DNA of 18,156 nucleotides. Origin: Flavobacteriales bacterium (GTDB lineage Bacteria; Bacteroidota; Bacteroidia; Flavobacteriales; Flavobacteriaceae). Position numbers and translations under genes: made by a program. The stretch is from contig NSHO01000014.1 in the NCBI GenBank assembly GCA_002737105.1, positions 1 to 18,156 of the forward strand. Reading direction: 5' to 3'. The notes under the pieces were generated by a model that saw only the letters and a list, made by a program, of their open reading frames with translations, ran no database searches and was not told where the DNA came from. Shown piece by piece: positions 1-7,325 of this stretch. The number at the start of each line of letters is the position of its first letter. The stretch's first letter is position 1.

Positions 1-356
1 ATAGGTGGTATTATTTTTAGTTGCACTATATTAAATCCCGTATCAAACAAATATTTAAATAATTGTTGGTTTAATTGAATTAATTCTGAAAGTTTACTTT
101 TTTCATCTAAAACTAATCCGCCATAAGTTAAACCTTGATGCGAAAAAAGTTCATTTCCAATTCTATTTGCTGGAAAAATAGCAACTAATTTTTCCTTTTC
201 ATCAAAAATAAGCAACGAATAATCTTCAAATCTAGCGGAATGGTATTCCATAAAACCTCTATGAAACAAAAATGTAGCATTTTTAGCATTTGCTACAAAG
301 TCATTCCATAAATTATAATGTCTGGAAGTATATTTTATTGTTTTAAAACTATTCAT
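1..356 (-). CDS. GNAT/FemAB-like acyltransferase, 5' part only (cut by window edge)
   Basis: The reverse strand is open from the ATG at 356-354 to the window start, giving 118 codons with no stop. The product begins MNSFKTIKYTSRHYNLWNDF, continues through NATFLFHRGFMEYHSARFED, and contains a FPANRIGNELFSHQGLTYGG segment. This resembles the N-terminal half of Flavobacterium proteins annotated as GNAT-family N-acetyltransferases, which share the double-GNAT fold of FemAB peptidoglycan aminoacyltransferases. The acyl-CoA or aminoacyl-tRNA binding part would lie outside the window, so substrate and catalytic residues cannot be judged. No signal peptide is visible, so the protein is probably cytoplasmic. 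It is divergent from the secreted protein at 483. A weak -7-like TATTTTTC lies on the minus strand at 389-382. The family call rests on remembered similarity; the reading frame itself is firm. Confidence 0.65.
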   Translation of the reverse strand, partial: MNSFKTIKYTSRHYNLWNDFVANAKNATFLFHRGFMEYHSARFEDYSLLIFDEKEKLVAIFPANRIGNELFSHQGLTYGGLVLDEKSKLSELIQLNQQLFKYLFDTGFNIVQLKIIPP

Positions 357-409
357 TAATGATTTTAAGTATTCTAATTATGAAAAATAGCAATTTCGCT
401 ACATATATC

Positions 410-440
410 TTTGGGGAAATTAGTAAAATTTATTACTTTG
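410..440 (+). promoter_or_regulatory. Bacteroidota-type promoter for the T9SS cargo gene
   Basis: TTTG at 410-413 and TTACTTTG at 433-440 are separated by 19 bp. This matches the Flavobacterium consensus TTTG-N17-23-TAnnTTTG with one mismatch in the -7 element. Transcription would start near 447, leaving a leader of about 35 nt before the ATG at 483. Confidence 0.55.
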
Positions 441-482
441 GTAAAATTATTCAGCATAAATATTAAATTTTAAAACCTATTG

Positions 483-2276
483 ATGAAAAAATCACTTGTG
501 TTTTTTGTGTTTTTCTTACAAATTTCATTTTCTCAAAACATTGGTTTATATAGCCAATTTAATGGGAGATATGACTTTACTTTTGTAGGAAACACTCTAA
601 ATCCAGTTGAAAATTCATTTCAAACTACTCCAGCTGTTTTTACAACATCATCGGCTACATTAGCACTTAACACTAATGATGTTATTGAAAGCGCCTATTT
701 ATATTGGGCAGGCTGTGGAACTGGAGATTTTAATGTCAAATTAAATGGAACTGACGTAATTGCTAACAGAACTTTTTCAAATACGTTAACCCAAGGCCAA
801 TCTTTTAATTTTTTTAGTGCATTTGCTAATGTTACCTCACAAGTCCAAGCAACTGGAAATGGTGTTTACACACTTTCAGACTTAGATGTAAGTTCTTTTT
901 TGCCACTTCATGCACAAAACAGTACTAATTTTGCAGGATGGTCATTAATTGTAGTGTATAAAAACCTCTACTTACCTTTAAATCAGTTAAATGTCTACGA
1001 TGGATTACAAGTAGTATCGCAATTACAAAATAATCTAAATGTTACACTTAATGCTTTAAATGTAATTGATAATGTAGATGCAAAAATTGGGTTTTTAGCT
1101 TGGGAAGGCGACTCCGGAATTCAAGTAAACGAAACGTTGCGAATCAATGGAAATATAATTAGTAATCCGCCTTTAAACCCAGCAAATAATGCTTTCAATG
1201 GCACTAATTCTATTACAAATTCCAATCAATTATACAACATGGATTTGGATATTTATAACATACAAAACAATATAAATATTGGTGATACTTCGGCATTAAT
1301 TCAGCTGACTTCAGGACAAGATTATGTAATGATTAACGCAATTGTAACCAAATTAAACAGTCAATTGCCTGATGCTAGAATTACTTTTGCTGCTCCAGTA
1401 TTAAATTGTGATGTAAGACAACTTCAAATCAATTATTCCGTAACAAATAACAATTCTACAGCCAGTTTACCGGCTAATACGCCAATTACTTTTTATGCTG
1501 ATAATGTGGTGGTTGGTTCGGCTTTTACGCAAAACGCCATTCCTATTGACGGTTTCGAAAGTGGAACTATTACGCTAACAATTCCTGCGGCTATTCCTTT
1601 ACAGTTTAATTTAATTGCCAGAGTAGACGATATTGGCAATGGAACGGGCATTGTAAATGAAATATCTGAATCAAACAATTTATTTAGTTTACCCATTCAA
1701 CTTTTAGTTTCTCCTGATTTTAATAATTTAGTAGATATTGTTAGTTGTAATTTAGGATTAACAAAAGGAATTTTTGATTTTTCTGAGTATGAAGGAAGTG
1801 TAAAAACCAATCCAGGACATTTGAGTACGTTTTATTCTTCTGAAGCAGATGCTTTAAATTTCACAAATCAAATTATTTTTTTAAATAATTTTGAAGCGTT
1901 ACAAACACCTAACACCATTTGGGTAAGAATTGAAGATCCACAAAATGGCTGTTTCAGTTTAACTTCCTTTGAATTACTTACAAAAAATTGCGAACCGATA
2001 GTTTATAATGCCGTTTCACCAGATAATGATGGTCTAAATGATTTCTTTTTTATAGATGGGTTAAGAGATATTTTCCTGAATTTTAAATTAGAAGTCTATA
2101 ACCGTTGGGGAAGATTAATTTGGACTGGAGACAACAATAAACCAGATTGGAATGGCTATTCTGAAAATACAATGGGCAATAATGAATCCCCAAGCGGTAC
2201 TTACTACTACATTTTGTATCTTAATGATCCTGATTATCCAAAACCAATAAATGGATACTTACATTTAAAAAGATAG
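483..2276 (+). CDS. Secreted protein with CARDB-like domain and T9SS type B C-terminal sorting domain
   Basis: This 597-aa protein is predicted to be exported by Sec and then delivered to the cell surface or medium by the type IX secretion system. Residues 1-18 form a signal peptide with cleavage after the F-S-Q motif. Residues about 20-290 form a beta-rich region rich in Asn/Thr (YLYWAG and FAGWSLIVVYKN motifs) that I cannot assign to a named family. Residues about 296-405 resemble a CARDB adhesion-type domain, ending in the NEISESNN motif. Residues about 507-597 are a gliding-motility-associated C-terminal (type B CTD) domain with SPDNDGLNDFF, VYNRWGRLIW, SPSGTYYY and a final GYLHLKR. I chose ATG 483 over the in-frame TTG at 480, because it gives a normal MKK signal peptide. 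The role is inferred as a surface adhesin or cargo; no enzymatic motif was seen. It appears monocistronic. Confidence 0.85.
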   Translation: MKKSLVFFVFFLQISFSQNIGLYSQFNGRYDFTFVGNTLNPVENSFQTTPAVFTTSSATLALNTNDVIESAYLYWAGCGTGDFNVKLNGTDVIANRTFSNTLTQGQSFNFFSAFANVTSQVQATGNGVYTLSDLDVSSFLPLHAQNSTNFAGWSLIVVYKNLYLPLNQLNVYDGLQVVSQLQNNLNVTLNALNVIDNVDAKIGFLAWEGDSGIQVNETLRINGNIISNPPLNPANNAFNGTNSITNSNQLYNMDLDIYNIQNNINIGDTSALIQLTSGQDYVMINAIVTKLNSQLPDARITFAAPVLNCDVRQLQINYSVTNNNSTASLPANTPITFYADNVVVGSAFTQNAIPIDGFESGTITLTIPAAIPLQFNLIARVDDIGNGTGIVNEISESNNLFSLPIQLLVSPDFNNLVDIVSCNLGLTKGIFDFSEYEGSVKTNPGHLSTFYSSEADALNFTNQIIFLNNFEALQTPNTIWVRIEDPQNGCFSLTSFELLTKNCEPIVYNAVSPDNDGLNDFFFIDGLRDIFLNFKLEVYNRWGRLIWTGDNNKPDWNGYSENTMGNNESPSGTYYYILYLNDPDYPKPINGYLHLKR

Positions 2277-2380
2277 TCGATACACTGTTAGACAAACCTT
2301 AAATTTGTATCTATTATTTTTTAAAAGTAATTTCTATCAAATAAATTTTATATTTTTAGCCAACAAAAAAACAAAAAACT

Positions 2381-5300
2381 ATGCGAATATTTTATTTCTT
2401 CTTAGCAATATTAGCTATTAATTTAGGTTTCAGCCAAAATTATTTTCCAAAAAATGATGGTGTCAAACAAACCTATAAAAATCCAGTGGCAATTACTAAC
2501 GCCACTATTTATTCATCTTCAACAGTTAAAATTGAAAATGCAACTATTTTGTTTGATGGTGATAAAATTTTAGAAATTGGAACACAAATTTCAATTCCTA
2601 AAAACGCTACAATAATTGATGCAACAGGGAAAACCATTTATCCTTCGTTTATCGATTTATATACTGAGTTTGGAATTCAAAAACCACAAAGAAAATCATC
2701 AAACTCAAGATCGCCACAATACGATTCTGAAAGAAACGGCTATTACTGGAACGATCACATCAGAGCCGATTTCAATGCTTTTGAAAATTTAAATTACGAT
2801 GAAAAAACTGCCAAAGATTTAAGAGAAACTGGATTTGGAACAGTCTTAAGTTTCAACAATGATGGAATTGTAGCTGGAACTGGGTTGCTTTGGACATTAA
2901 ATGACGTTGAAAATAACGGAACCAGAATCTTAAATAATAAAATATCACAACACATTACGCTAAAAAGAAGTTCGCTTTCTGGACAATCCTACCCTTCTTC
3001 ATTAATGGGAAGCATGGCATTAATAAAACAGTTTTATCACGATGCAAAATGGTATGCTGCAGGAGGTTCGAAAACTAAAGATATTTCATTAGAAGTACTT
3101 AATCAAAATAAAAATTTAGTACAAATATTTAATGCTGGTGACAAATTAAATATATTAAGAGCAGATAAAATTGGTGACGAATTCGGTATAAATTATCTTA
3201 TCAAAGGGAGCGGAAACGAATTAGAACGTATCGAAGAAATTAAAAAAACGAATGCTACATTAATTATTCCAATTAATTTTCCTGAGTCCTATGATGTTTC
3301 CGACTCATTTATTGCGGAACAAGTTGTTTTGTCTGATATGAAATTTTGGAATCAAGCACCATATAATCCAAAAGTACTTGCGGAAAACAATATTAATTTT
3401 GCTTTAACAACTGCCGATTTAAAAAATCCTAAAGACTTTTTAACAAACTTAAGAAAAGCTGTAGAATTTGGATTTCCAAAAGAAAAAGCATTAGCTGCTT
3501 TAACTGAAATTCCAGCAAAAATTGCAAACCAAACCAATATTGGTGCTTTGAAAAAAGGCAACTTAGCTAATTTTATTATTACTAGTGGAGATATTTTCGA
3601 ATCAAAAACTTCTATTCAAGAAAATTGGGTTCAAGGAAATAGATTTGTAATTGAAAAAATACAACCTTCAGATATCAGAGGGAAATACGATTTAACTTTA
3701 GATGCTAATAAATACGATTTATCAATTGAAGGGGAAATTACAAAATTAGACGCCAAAATTTCTCAGGATAAAATGGAGTTCGGAACAAAAATTACTTATA
3801 ACGATCCTTGGATTACAATGGTTATCAAAGGGAAAGATACTATTTCTTCCAATTTTATTAGAATTTCTGGATTAAAATCTGAAACGGGTTTATCTGGAAA
3901 AGCGTTTTTAGAAAACGGAAAAGAAGTTTCTTGGAATGCCGTTAAAAAGCCTGCAACTACAGAAGTTAAAAAAGACGTTACAACTGACAAAAAAGAAGAA
4001 AAGAAAACGCCAGTTTATTATCCCGTTACTTTCCCAAACCTTGCTTTTGGAAATTTAACTAAACCAAAACAAGAAACAATATTATTTAAAAATGCCACGG
4101 TTTGGACAGGAGAAAAAGAAGGCATTTTAAAGGAAACAGATGTTTTAATTGAAAACGGAAAAATTATAAAAATAGGAAAAAACTTACCTCAAAAAGGAAA
4201 AGTGATTGATGCAACTGGAAAACATTTAACCGCGGGTATTATTGACGAGCATTCACATATTGCTATTTCAAATGGTGTAAATGAAGGCGGACAAAATTCA
4301 TCGGCTGAAGTAACTATTGAAGATGTTGTAAATTCTGAAGACATTAACATTTACAGAAACTTAGCCGGCGGGGTTACTTCTGCAAATTTATTACATGGTT
4401 CTGCCAATCCAATTGGCGGCCGTGCCGCATTTGTTAAACTAAAATGGGGATACAATCCAGATGAAATGCTGGTTAAAGACGCACCTAAATACATAAAATT
4501 TGCTTTAGGTGAAAATGTAAAACAATCCAATTGGGGTGATATAGAAAGATTGCGTTTCCCACAATCAAGAATGGGAGTAGAACAAGTTTATGAAGACTAT
4601 TTTTCTCGTACTTTAGCCTATCAAAAAGAATGGGATGCATACAATGCAAATAAAAGTAAAATTGCGCCACGTTTTGATATTGAATTGGAAACATTGAGTC
4701 AGATTTTAAATAAAAAACGTTTTATCACTTGTCATTCTTATGTGCAATCTGAAATAAATATGTTACTAAAAGTGGCCGAAAAATATAATTTTAAGATTCA
4801 AACATTCACTCATATTTTAGAAGGCTATAAAGTAGCAGACAAAATGGCCAAACATGGCGTTGGTGGTTCTACTTTCGCGGATTGGTGGGGCTATAAATTT
4901 GAAGTAAATGACGCCATTCCTTACAACGCGGCACTTATGAATAATGTTGGTGTTACAGTTTCAATCAATTCTGATGATGCAGAAATGTCGAGAAGATTGA
5001 ATCAGGAAGCTGCCAAAACACTAAAATATGGTGGTTTAACTGAAGAAGCAGCTTGGAATTTTGTAACTTTAAATCCGGCTAAATTGCTACAAGTTGATGA
5101 TAAAGTGGGAAGTATTAAAGTTGGCAAAGATGCCGATGTAGTACTTTGGTCTAACAATCCGCTAACCATTTATGCTACAGTTGAAAAAACTATTGTTGAT
5201 GGCACTATTTTCTTCGATTTAGACCAGGAAACCGCCAAAAATGAAACGGTTCAAAAAGAAAGAAATGAATTAATTAATTTAATGTTAGATGCCAAAAACA

Positions 5301-5404
5301 AGGGCTTAAAAACACAAGAACCAAAGAAAAAATCGAGCGGACATTATCACTGTGATACCCTTGGAGAAAAATGCAGAGAATTTCATGCTAAATACAGTAA
5401 TTAA
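2381..5404 (+). CDS. Secreted two-domain amidohydrolase (degenerate N-terminal domain, catalytic C-terminal domain)
   Basis: This 1007-aa exported protein has a signal peptide at residues 1-19 (cleavage after F-S-Q). It carries two tandem amidohydrolase-superfamily modules joined by a Lys/Glu-rich linker at about 525-545. The C-terminal module (about 560-960) has a complete-looking metal centre: H624-S-H626 after the first beta strand, H785 in TCHSY, H811 in FTHILEG, and D865 in SINSDDAE. It closes with the GSIKVGKDADVVLW motif typical of imidazolonepropionase-like hydrolases. In the N-terminal module (about 35-430) the equivalent HxH reads Y94-T-E96, and the other ligands are also absent, so it is probably non-catalytic. 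The substrate is unknown; hydrolysis of an amide or cyclic amide in the periplasm is the family expectation. The downstream paralogue at 5898 was presumably the next cistron before the DUF559 unit arrived. A weak -7 (TATTTTTA, 2351-2358) lies upstream. Confidence 0.9.
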   Translation: MRIFYFFLAILAINLGFSQNYFPKNDGVKQTYKNPVAITNATIYSSSTVKIENATILFDGDKILEIGTQISIPKNATIIDATGKTIYPSFIDLYTEFGIQKPQRKSSNSRSPQYDSERNGYYWNDHIRADFNAFENLNYDEKTAKDLRETGFGTVLSFNNDGIVAGTGLLWTLNDVENNGTRILNNKISQHITLKRSSLSGQSYPSSLMGSMALIKQFYHDAKWYAAGGSKTKDISLEVLNQNKNLVQIFNAGDKLNILRADKIGDEFGINYLIKGSGNELERIEEIKKTNATLIIPINFPESYDVSDSFIAEQVVLSDMKFWNQAPYNPKVLAENNINFALTTADLKNPKDFLTNLRKAVEFGFPKEKALAALTEIPAKIANQTNIGALKKGNLANFIITSGDIFESKTSIQENWVQGNRFVIEKIQPSDIRGKYDLTLDANKYDLSIEGEITKLDAKISQDKMEFGTKITYNDPWITMVIKGKDTISSNFIRISGLKSETGLSGKAFLENGKEVSWNAVKKPATTEVKKDVTTDKKEEKKTPVYYPVTFPNLAFGNLTKPKQETILFKNATVWTGEKEGILKETDVLIENGKIIKIGKNLPQKGKVIDATGKHLTAGIIDEHSHIAISNGVNEGGQNSSAEVTIEDVVNSEDINIYRNLAGGVTSANLLHGSANPIGGRAAFVKLKWGYNPDEMLVKDAPKYIKFALGENVKQSNWGDIERLRFPQSRMGVEQVYEDYFSRTLAYQKEWDAYNANKSKIAPRFDIELETLSQILNKKRFITCHSYVQSEINMLLKVAEKYNFKIQTFTHILEGYKVADKMAKHGVGGSTFADWWGYKFEVNDAIPYNAALMNNVGVTVSINSDDAEMSRRLNQEAAKTLKYGGLTEEAAWNFVTLNPAKLLQVDDKVGSIKVGKDADVVLWSNNPLTIYATVEKTIVDGTIFFDLDQETAKNETVQKERNELINLMLDAKNKGLKTQEPKKKSSGHYHCDTLGEKCREFHAKYSN

Positions 5405-5411
5405 AGTTCAT

Positions 5412-5447
5412 CTTGGGATTGTACCCTTGAGGGGACTTTAGGGGTGT
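5412..5447 (+). repeat. Left inverted repeat of the DUF559 unit
   Basis: This is the reverse complement of 5815-5850 at 32 of 36 positions, and at 31 of 32 in the inner core 5416-5447. It contains an internal hairpin at 5421-5436 (GTaCCC, loop TTGA, GGGGAC, one mismatch) followed by TTTAGGGGTGT. It ends 8 nt before the DUF559 ATG, so its AGGGG may act in translation initiation. Confidence 0.85.
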
Positions 5448-5455
5448 AAAACATC

Positions 5456-5824
5456 ATGAGAAATAAAATTATTCCATATCAATCACACTTAAAAGAATAT
5501 GCAAGAGTATTAAGAAAAAATAGTACTTTAAGTGAAGTTATTCTTTGGCAAAACATAAAAAGAGAAGGATACGAAGTTCAATTCCATAGACAAGTACCTA
5601 TGTTAAATTATATTGTAGATTTTTATTGCCATGAATTGATGTTAGCAATAGAAATAGATGGAGATAGTCATTTATATAAATACGAATACGATAAACACAG
5701 ACAAGGAGAATTAGAAAAACAAGGCGTAATTTTCTTAAGGTTTAGCGATAGGGATATAAAACATAATTTATTTTCTGTTTTACTTTCGTTGGAAACTGAA
5801 ATTGAAAGATTAAAACACCCCTAA
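5456..5824 (+). CDS. DUF559 domain endonuclease (Vsr-like, PD-(D/E)xK superfamily)
   Basis: This 122-aa protein is close to the full length of the DUF559 family, whose fold is related to the Vsr mismatch endonuclease. The family signature is present in order: an N-terminal helix with LRKNSTLSEVILWQ, then QFHRQVPMLNYIVDFYC, then LMLAIEIDGDSH, and a final strand VIFLRFSDRDI. Candidate catalytic acids are D55, E66 and D68. It is predicted to be a small cytoplasmic nuclease without a signal peptide. The target is unknown; proteins of this family are often uncharacterised. The gene is enclosed by inverted repeats, and the stop codon at 5822-5824 lies inside the right repeat, so repeat and coding sequence overlap. 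It interrupts the amidohydrolase operon in the same direction and so could be read from its promoter. Base composition looks like that of its neighbours. Confidence 0.85.
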   Translation: MRNKIIPYQSHLKEYARVLRKNSTLSEVILWQNIKREGYEVQFHRQVPMLNYIVDFYCHELMLAIEIDGDSHLYKYEYDKHRQGELEKQGVIFLRFSDRDIKHNLFSVLLSLETEIERLKHP

Positions 5825-5850
5825 AGTCCCCTCAAGGGGACAATCCAACT
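5815..5850 (-). repeat. Right inverted repeat of the DUF559 unit
   Basis: This is the mate of 5412-5447. It contains a perfect 6-bp hairpin at 5826-5841 (GTCCCC, loop TCAA, GGGGAC). It encodes the last residues and the TAA stop of the DUF559 protein. If transcribed, the two repeats could pair over about 32 bp and loop out the endonuclease cistron. Confidence 0.85.
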
Positions 5851-5897
5851 AACAAAAAAAGGCTAATAGAAAATTTAATTTATAAAATTAATAAACA

Positions 5898-7214
5898 ATG
5901 AAAAAACTAACGTACATATTCGCACTAACTACTTTAATTAGTTTTGCACAACAAACGCCAGCACCAAAGCAAACAAAATCGATTTTAATCATTGGTGGAA
6001 CGGCGCATTTAGGTAACGGGAAAATTCAAGAAAACAGTCTGATTTCTATTGTTGATGGAAAAATTGCTTCTGTTTCTGATGCTACTGTAACTAAAATCAC
6101 GAAACACGATATTACAATTCAAGCAGATGGAAAGCATATTTATCCAGGATTCATTGCACCAAATTCTACTTTAGGATTAGTTGAAATTGATGCCGTTCGA
6201 GCTTCAGATGATGAAAGTGAAATTGGCGAATTCAATCCACATATTAGAAGTTTAATAGCTTATAATGCCGAATCAAGACTAACGGAATCAGCTAGACCAA
6301 ATGGTGTGCTTTTAGCCCAAATTACACCTCGTGGTGGAAGAATTTCTGGAACTTCTTCTATAGTGCAACTAGATGCTTGGAACTGGGAAGATGCCGTGAT
6401 TAAAGAAAATGACGGAATTCATATGCGTTGGCCTAATAGTTATGCAAGATTAGGATGGTGGGCAGAACCAGGCGGTATTGAATCAAACAAAAAATATGAG
6501 GAACAAACCAAAGGCGTTCAACTATTTTTTGACAATGCGTTTAATTATTTAAAATCAGATAAAAAAACAAAAGACATACCTTATGACGCTATGAATGGTA
6601 TACAAAACGGAGATAAAACGCTGTTTGTAAACGCAAATGGCGAAAAAGAAATTACAGATATTATCTTATTTAAAAAGAAAAATAATATTAAAAAATTAGT
6701 CATTATCGGTGGGTACAACGCCAACAAAATTGCCGATTTATTAAAAGAAAATAATGTGTCTGTTTTATTAAGAAGAATTCACGATGTGCCAAATTCTGAA
6801 GATGAAGATGTTAACTTACCTTACAAAATTGCTAAAATCTTAACCGAAAAAGGAATTGTTGTTGGTTTAGAAAATTCTGGTGATATGGAACGTATGCAGA
6901 CTAGAAACATGCCATTCTATGCAGGAACATGCGCCGCTTGGGGAATGAACAAAGAAGATGCGCTAAAATTAATTACATCAAACACTGCTAAAATTTTAGG
7001 AATTGATGCCAAATACGGAACCTTAGAAGCCGGAAAAAGCGCTACCCTATTCATTTCAGAAGGTGATGCATTAGACATGAAAACGAATAAGTTATCTCAC
7101 GCTTTTATTGATGGACGAAAAATTAGCTTAGAAAGTCACCAAACAGAATTATACGAAAGATATAAAGGGAAGTTTGAAAGTGAAGGTTCTTCAAAATCGG
7201 AAGTAAAAAACTAA
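5898..7214 (+). CDS. Secreted amidohydrolase-like protein lacking metal ligands (probable pseudoenzyme)
   Basis: This 438-aa exported protein has a signal peptide of about 17-18 residues (MKK start, cleavage near F-A-Q). The amidohydrolase scaffold is recognisable: ADGKHIYPGFIAPNS after the first sheet, ITSNTAKILGID and GTLEAGKSATLFI near the C-terminus. The catalytic ligands have been replaced. Where the HxH motif belongs the sequence reads N89-S-T91. By hand alignment with the C-terminal half of the 2381-5404 product, the next two histidines fall on N245 and G271, and the catalytic Asp region reads NSGD. It is therefore likely structural or regulatory, perhaps a partner subunit of the upstream active enzyme. 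An A-rich leader precedes the ATG and no separate promoter is evident, which suggests operon transcription through or around the DUF559 unit. A hairpin terminator follows the stop. Confidence 0.85.
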   Translation: MKKLTYIFALTTLISFAQQTPAPKQTKSILIIGGTAHLGNGKIQENSLISIVDGKIASVSDATVTKITKHDITIQADGKHIYPGFIAPNSTLGLVEIDAVRASDDESEIGEFNPHIRSLIAYNAESRLTESARPNGVLLAQITPRGGRISGTSSIVQLDAWNWEDAVIKENDGIHMRWPNSYARLGWWAEPGGIESNKKYEEQTKGVQLFFDNAFNYLKSDKKTKDIPYDAMNGIQNGDKTLFVNANGEKEITDIILFKKKNNIKKLVIIGGYNANKIADLLKENNVSVLLRRIHDVPNSEDEDVNLPYKIAKILTEKGIVVGLENSGDMERMQTRNMPFYAGTCAAWGMNKEDALKLITSNTAKILGIDAKYGTLEAGKSATLFISEGDALDMKTNKLSHAFIDGRKISLESHQTELYERYKGKFESEGSSKSEVKN

Positions 7215-7233
7215 AATACAGAATATTAATTTT

Positions 7234-7270
7234 AAAGTCGCAAAGCCATAAGTTTTGCGTCTTTGTTTTT
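7234..7270 (+). terminator. Hairpin terminator of the amidohydrolase operon
   Basis: An 11-bp stem (7234-7244 pairing with 7254-7264, one T-T mismatch, 9-nt loop) is followed by GTTTTT. It starts 19 nt after the stop codon at 7214. The CGCAAAG/CTTTGCG wording recurs in Flavobacteria intergenic regions by memory, so it may also be a dispersed repeat. Confidence 0.65.
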
Positions 7271-7292
7271 ATCCTTAAAAAAGATAACTTTG
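7262..7292 (+). promoter_or_regulatory. Promoter of the RNA methyltransferase gene
   Basis: TTTG at 7262-7265, a 19-bp spacer and a perfect TAnnTTTG element (TAACTTTG, 7285-7292) match the Bacteroidota consensus. The -33 element lies in the terminator's descending arm, so the two signals overlap. The predicted start near 7299 leaves a leader of about 27 nt. Confidence 0.75.
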
Positions 7293-7325
7293 TAACTTAG
7301 ATACTCAGCAAATTAGTCACTCCAA

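Larger units (their letters stand above)
5412..5850 (+). mobile_element. Putative inverted-repeat-bounded DUF559 element
   Basis: A 439-bp unit consists of one endonuclease gene between two near-identical inverted repeats (5412-5447 and 5815-5850, 32 of 36 positions matching when one is reverse-complemented). It separates two amidohydrolase cistrons that otherwise look like direct operon neighbours. The only gene inside is DUF559; there is no transposase. I found no convincing target-site duplication. The boundaries are set by the extent of the repeat match, so they could be off by a few bases. That it moves is an inference from this architecture, not something shown here. Confidence 0.5.

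Noticed and set aside
480..482. TTG directly before the ATG of the T9SS cargo gene as alternative start
   Set aside because: The following ATG is a better codon and gives a standard MKK signal peptide; the TTG adds only one residue.
2291..2318. Possible terminator hairpin after the T9SS cargo gene (ACAAA/TTTGT)
   Set aside because: The stem is only 5 bp, A/T-rich and bulged when extended; too weak to list as a feature.
5412..5850. Classical insertion sequence
   Set aside because: No transposase motif (DDE, HUH or serine recombinase) and no clear target-site duplication; only a DUF559 nuclease is encoded.
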